A stretch of DNA of 64,000 nucleotides from Cylindrotheca closterium (lineage: Eukaryota > Bacillariophyta > Bacillariophyceae > Bacillariales > Bacillariaceae): NCBI GenBank assembly GCA_933822405.4, contig CAKOGP040002014.1, positions 1 to 64,000 of the forward strand. Reading direction: 5' to 3'. Each line of letters opens with the position of its first letter. The first letter of the stretch is position 1. Of the stretch, positions 60,161-64,000 are shown in pieces. Under the pieces are notes generated by a model that did not search any database, was not told where the DNA came from, and saw nothing but the letters and a program-made list of their open reading frames with translations. The position numbers were made by a program, and so were the translations under genes.

Positions 60161-62497
60161 ATGACAATGTCTCCACAACACTCTCGGCAACACTCTCATC
60201 AAGCAGAAGCACAAGCAGAAGCAGAAGCAGAACAACGAGCCATCGAAGACGCAAGTTGTCATCAATCGGCTGCCAGTTGGATTGACTTTACGTCGTCTTG
60301 GAATGCTTTCAACAGCACTGCCAGCAATTGGTGGGAATCTGCTGCAGCTTCTTGGCAACCAACCTTGCGAGAAGAACATGAAGGTGACTTTCCATCAACA
60401 CTACCGGTAGCGCCTGGTTCTCCAGCTTCCTTTCACACGGCTCACAATAATACTGGCAATGATGAGAGTGGCAATGGACATGGACATGGACATGGACATG
60501 GACAGGGATATGATGGCAGTTACTTGGCCCGAGTCAAACAAGATGCCAACCGTCATCCCTATCATTCCAAGTCCAAGTCCAAGTTCAAGCAGTCCAATCA
60601 TCGAGGCAATCACAATAACAATAACAATAACCATAATGCACCATCGCCAAGTCAAGCGATGCGCTTGAAGGAATTGTCCAAGCTTTCCAGCCACACGGTG
60701 GATTCTTCGTCGTCCTTGAGTGATGTACAACAAGAAGGAGACAACCAATATAACTCTTCTTGGTACGCTCAAGGTGGAAGTCGACTCCAAGTCTTTCCAT
60801 CCAATCATAATGGTCGACGCCACCGGGAAGGGGCACAACCAGAGGACGGCGACGACGACTACGACTATCCTCACAAGCCTTCCTCACACCACTTTTGTTT
60901 TGGAATCGCCAACAAGTCCAACAAGTACAAGTTTGCAGTCTTGTTGGTGGTCCTTGCCATTCTTGCCTGTGTCGCAATCATCACTCTCACGTCGGTGGAC
61001 ATTTCCAAAGATAGCAACAACCTTGACAATAACATGGATAACAATGGTACCAACAACAGCAACAATGACAGTCAGAATTTGCTGGCCAATAATGGTGTTC
61101 CAACCAAGGCACCCACTCAAACACCTTTTCCATTGGCCACTTCCAATCCAACACCATTCCCCACTACCAGTGCTCCCACCACTCCTCCTACCGAGGAAAC
61201 CATTCTCACGTACATTCCGGGCAAGCTCAATGTAAGATCCAATGGATTGCTCTTGTCCGAAGGTTTGACCTCAAGAGTCATTGCCATTTCGGGACAAGCC
61301 GTCGAATTGACGGGATTGCCACCCTTGCAAACTGCCACTACTACTAGTAGTGGTGGTACAAATCAAGGCGCGTCCTCGTCATTGTCCGAATTGCAATATT
61401 ACAAATCCACCCAAGGCTTTCATGAGAAACCAGATGGAGCTGCCGTCTTTCCATGGGCCGAAACCGGAGGATGGGTCTATGTGAGTAACAGTGAGGTGAA
61501 GGAAGAAGGTCAAGGGGGAGTCGGAGCCATTTACTTTGATAAGGAAGGCAAGGTTGTGGATTATCAACGATTGTTGGATGGAACCACCATGAATTGCAGT
61601 GGTGGACCAACACCCTGGGGAACATGGGGTAAGTTCTATCGAAATATGATATCATAATATACATCTTATGGATACCAACTAAATGACTCACATTCATCTT
61701 CTTCTTGACTCCACACAGTGACTTGCGAAGAAGTCGATGGTGGCAAGGCCTATCAAGTGGATCCCTTTGGGATTCGACCTCCCGAATTACTTTCGACGCT
61801 CGATACGGGATTCTTTGAAGCCTTTGCGCACGATACTCGCAACAAGGACAAACCAGCCTTTTATGTCACCGAAGACAAGGAACGAGGACCCTTGCGCAAG
61901 GTCGTTCCGGACAATCCCGACTGGCAAGATCCGTGGCAAATTCTGCATGGCGCGGGAACTCTCGAGTACCTCGTCTTGCAACCAGATCCACAAGATCCCA
62001 ACAACATGTCGGGAACCTATTATTGGACTACCGAACGAGAAGTCGCCAAGGTCAATTCGCAACAATATTACAAACATTCCGAAGGCATTGATGTTTACAA
62101 CCATGAATTATTCTTTGTTTCCAAGGAACAAAAGGAACTCTTCATCTTGAATCTTGATGATGGCACGTACAAAGTCCATACGACCGTCTCGGGGATCTTT
62201 GATGGACATCCCGATCAAATGAAACGTTTGATTCACAACGGGTTGTTGTATTTCTGTGAAGAGGGTGGCAAGGAAAATGGCGTCCATGCACGCGATGAGA
62301 ATGGTTGGTTCTTTACCATTGCCGAAAGCGATACCTTGAGTGATGAGACTACCGGATTGGCCTTTTCACCAGATGGTATGCACATGTACGTGTCGTATCA
62401 ACACAATGGACTCATTTATGATATCTATCGAGAGGATGGTTTGCCCTTTCATGGACGGACCTTGAATGTCAAGTATCATCAAATTCAACAACGATAG
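60161..62497 (+). CDS. PhoX-like (DUF839) single-span membrane protein, copy 2 (748 aa, two exons)
   Basis: Exons are 60161-61628 and 61719-62497, with a 90-nt GT-AG intron that splits Val490 in GTW-V-TCEE. A low-complexity cytoplasmic part (1-255) includes an EAQAEAEAE run and a GHGHGHGHG run from a GGACAT repeat. A membrane span (about 257-280, FAVLLVVLAILACVAIITL), an Asn/P-T stalk and a PhoX/DUF839 domain (351-748) follow: NCSGGPTPWGTWVTCEE, YYWTTEREVAKVNSQQYYKH, FCEEGGKENGVHARDENGWF, ETTGLAFSPDG. It is a paralogue of the gene at 3320, which has no intron at this point. Phosphatase activity outside the cell or in a vesicle is inferred from the family. Confidence 0.8.
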
Positions 62498-62856
62498 AAG
62501 AAGAAGAAAAAGAAGAATAGATGAAACAATGAAACGATGAAACTATGAGCAATCCCTGTACATTCAAAAATACAAAAGAGACGACGATTCCATAGCACCC
62601 GAATGAACCAAAATCGGGAGCAAGTGGTACTATTCATTCATAATAACGCTTGGTCAGAAATCCTGTAGAAAGAACACTGACTATGCAAGAAACTTACGAT
62701 TTTGTAGCTACAGTACTACCAAAATGCATAAACAAACATATTTTTAGTATACTATTTTATTAGTATATCTTAGCAAGTATGAACATTAGACACGTACTGG
62801 CACATTCTAGTTTCGTTCTATTATAATATTAAAAATAATACATCATTTTTTATCTT
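62498..62856. other. Intergenic stretch between convergent genes
   Basis: A purine-rich GAA run follows the PhoX-like stop. Nothing else. Confidence 0.5.
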
Positions 62857-63678
62857 TTAATCGTAATGACCCATTTCTTGCATCTTCATCAAGAATTGAA
62901 TCGCTCGTGATCGTCGGGCAATTTCAATGGGAGTGCTATCGGCTCCTTCCATGGGCATGTTGGGATCATGACCAGCTTTGACCAAGGCTTCTCCGCCAAT
63001 GGCCAAATTGTTGCTTGCCATTCGGTGCAAGGCAGTGTAACCATAGGTATCTTGTTGGTAAATATCAGCGCCAGCATCAATCAATACTTGGGTGGACAGT
63101 TGATTGGTCTTCGACATGCCGCAGGTGTGCAAGGGACGGGCTCCACCCGTGCTGATTTCTTCTTTGAGTTCCGGATAGTCCTTTAGAATTTCTTGGACCT
63201 TGGTTGGCCCCATTTGAATGGCCTTGGACATTAAGGAATATCCAGTTCCATCGTAGATTGGTCCAGGACGAGGATTGTGATTTTGATATTGCTTTCCAAT
63301 CAAAACATTGCCACTTTCGTCTCGTTTTACAGAACCGCTGTAAATTCCAGCTCCGACCGTATCCGCATAAGGATCAAAGCCTTCGTTGTCCGTCTGACCA
63401 GGAAGTCCATAATGTTCCGCCATTCCTGGGGCATAGGGATCGTGGGTGATGCGGACTCCGTCCTTGCGGTAGTACCCGTCTGATTTGATCTCATTAGTAG
63501 CCGACGATGATGATGAGGATGACATCATGACGATCAAAGAGGCTGCAGCGAATTTGTGTGTCGATGAATGATAAGAATGAGAATGACGCAACAATAGTGG
63601 GAATGATTGGGAAGGCTTATGGTTCAAGACGGAAAGAAGGAATAACAATGAAGGCTTGCAAGGAAACATTACTTTCAT
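62857..63678 (-). CDS. Ankyrin-repeat protein with N-terminal presequence (273 aa)
   Basis: The N-terminus (PSLLFLLSVLNHKPSQSFPL) is hydrophobic and followed by a basic, Ser-rich stretch, so organelle import is possible. The Ser-Phe step resembles but does not equal the Ala-Phe plastid signal. Residues about 60-140 are a Gly/Tyr/Pro-rich region with repeated DPY and GIY-type units (HDPYAPGMAEHYGLPG, FDPYADTVGAGIYSG). The C-terminal half has three ankyrin-like units, clearest in GYTALHRMASNNLAIGGEAL, ARPLHTCGMSKTNQLS and STPIEIARRSRAIQF. Ankyrin units bind other proteins; the partner is unknown. Three nearby in-frame ATGs exist; the first is used. Confidence 0.7.
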   Translation of the reverse strand: MKVMFPCKPSLLFLLSVLNHKPSQSFPLLLRHSHSYHSSTHKFAAASLIVMMSSSSSSSATNEIKSDGYYRKDGVRITHDPYAPGMAEHYGLPGQTDNEGFDPYADTVGAGIYSGSVKRDESGNVLIGKQYQNHNPRPGPIYDGTGYSLMSKAIQMGPTKVQEILKDYPELKEEISTGGARPLHTCGMSKTNQLSTQVLIDAGADIYQQDTYGYTALHRMASNNLAIGGEALVKAGHDPNMPMEGADSTPIEIARRSRAIQFLMKMQEMGHYD

Positions 63679-64000
63679 TGGCGTTGGATGTACTGGAATT
63701 AGACGAGATATATACCATAGTACCTATTTTAATACTGATGATGATTTTATACGATGAGTTGGTAATTTTCTTTGGTCGATGACGTCATTTATTCCCGTCT
63801 CCATTGGAATCATTCATTCACGAATAAGACAGTCCCTGGACAGACCGCATTGACGCGCCACGCGTGCAATGCAAATGGGTTGACGATCGTGTTAAATTTT
63901 CCTCGTTGGAAACCTTTTGATATTAGAAGACAATGGCGATAGCAATGACTAATAGTACAGCCATGGTGCGAAACCAACAATGCGACCATGGAGAACAAAA
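63679..64000. promoter_or_regulatory. 5' region of the ankyrin gene with palindromic CRE
   Basis: A perfect TGACGTCA lies at 63780-63787, about 102 bp before the ankyrin start. No gene is supported between here and the window end. Confidence 0.4.

Overview
The window looks like nuclear DNA of a diatom, probably a pennate one. The clues are: many Ser/Thr/Asn-rich proteins; single-span membrane proteins with long P-S/P-T stalks; N-terminal presequences with an Ala-Phe junction typical of plastids entered through the secretory system; short GT-AG introns (about 74-319 nt); and a secreted SET/polyamine-synthase fusion of the kind linked to silica chemistry. I see no bacterial operon structure, rRNA, tRNA or CRISPR array.

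Layout. 0.7-7.8 kb: a secreted protein, a Duc1/DUF1769-like protein head to head with a PhoX-like membrane protein, and a Cys-rich GPI-type protein. 8.7-32.1 kb: a cluster of eleven members of an unrecognised Ser/Arg-rich family (A-K here), interrupted by a 7TM receptor, a plastid-type CRM protein and a peroxiredoxin. 32.6-45.2 kb: a Cys-rich protein, a plastid-type signal peptidase I, the SET/aminopropyltransferase/AdoMetDC-like fusion, the GTPase DRG1 and a double C-type-lectin membrane protein. 45.7-48.0 kb: a dead piggyBac-like transposon. 49-53 kb: a sulfotransferase-like protein and a pseudogene copy of the lectin gene. 54.8-63.7 kb: a second Duc1-like gene, a TMEM184 relic, a trypsin-like protease, a second PhoX-like gene (with an intron its paralogue lacks) and an ankyrin protein.

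Main points. (1) The peroxiredoxin has an in-frame TGA exactly at the peroxidatic cysteine, while coding similarity continues through it and across an intron, so it is most likely a selenoprotein. (2) The eleven-gene family shares a roughly 30-residue N-terminal box followed by R/K-x-x-S phosphosite-like motifs; one member shares a linear motif with the receptor tail encoded next to it. (3) The 1254-residue fusion joins a signal peptide, SET domain, aminopropyltransferase fold and AdoMetDC-like folds that lack the catalytic residues. Several genes have a second copy in the window (Duc1-like, PhoX-like, lectin, members E/F), so local duplication has shaped it.

All exon joins were made by hand from GT-AG sites and frame. 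All family assignments are from motif recognition, without database searches.
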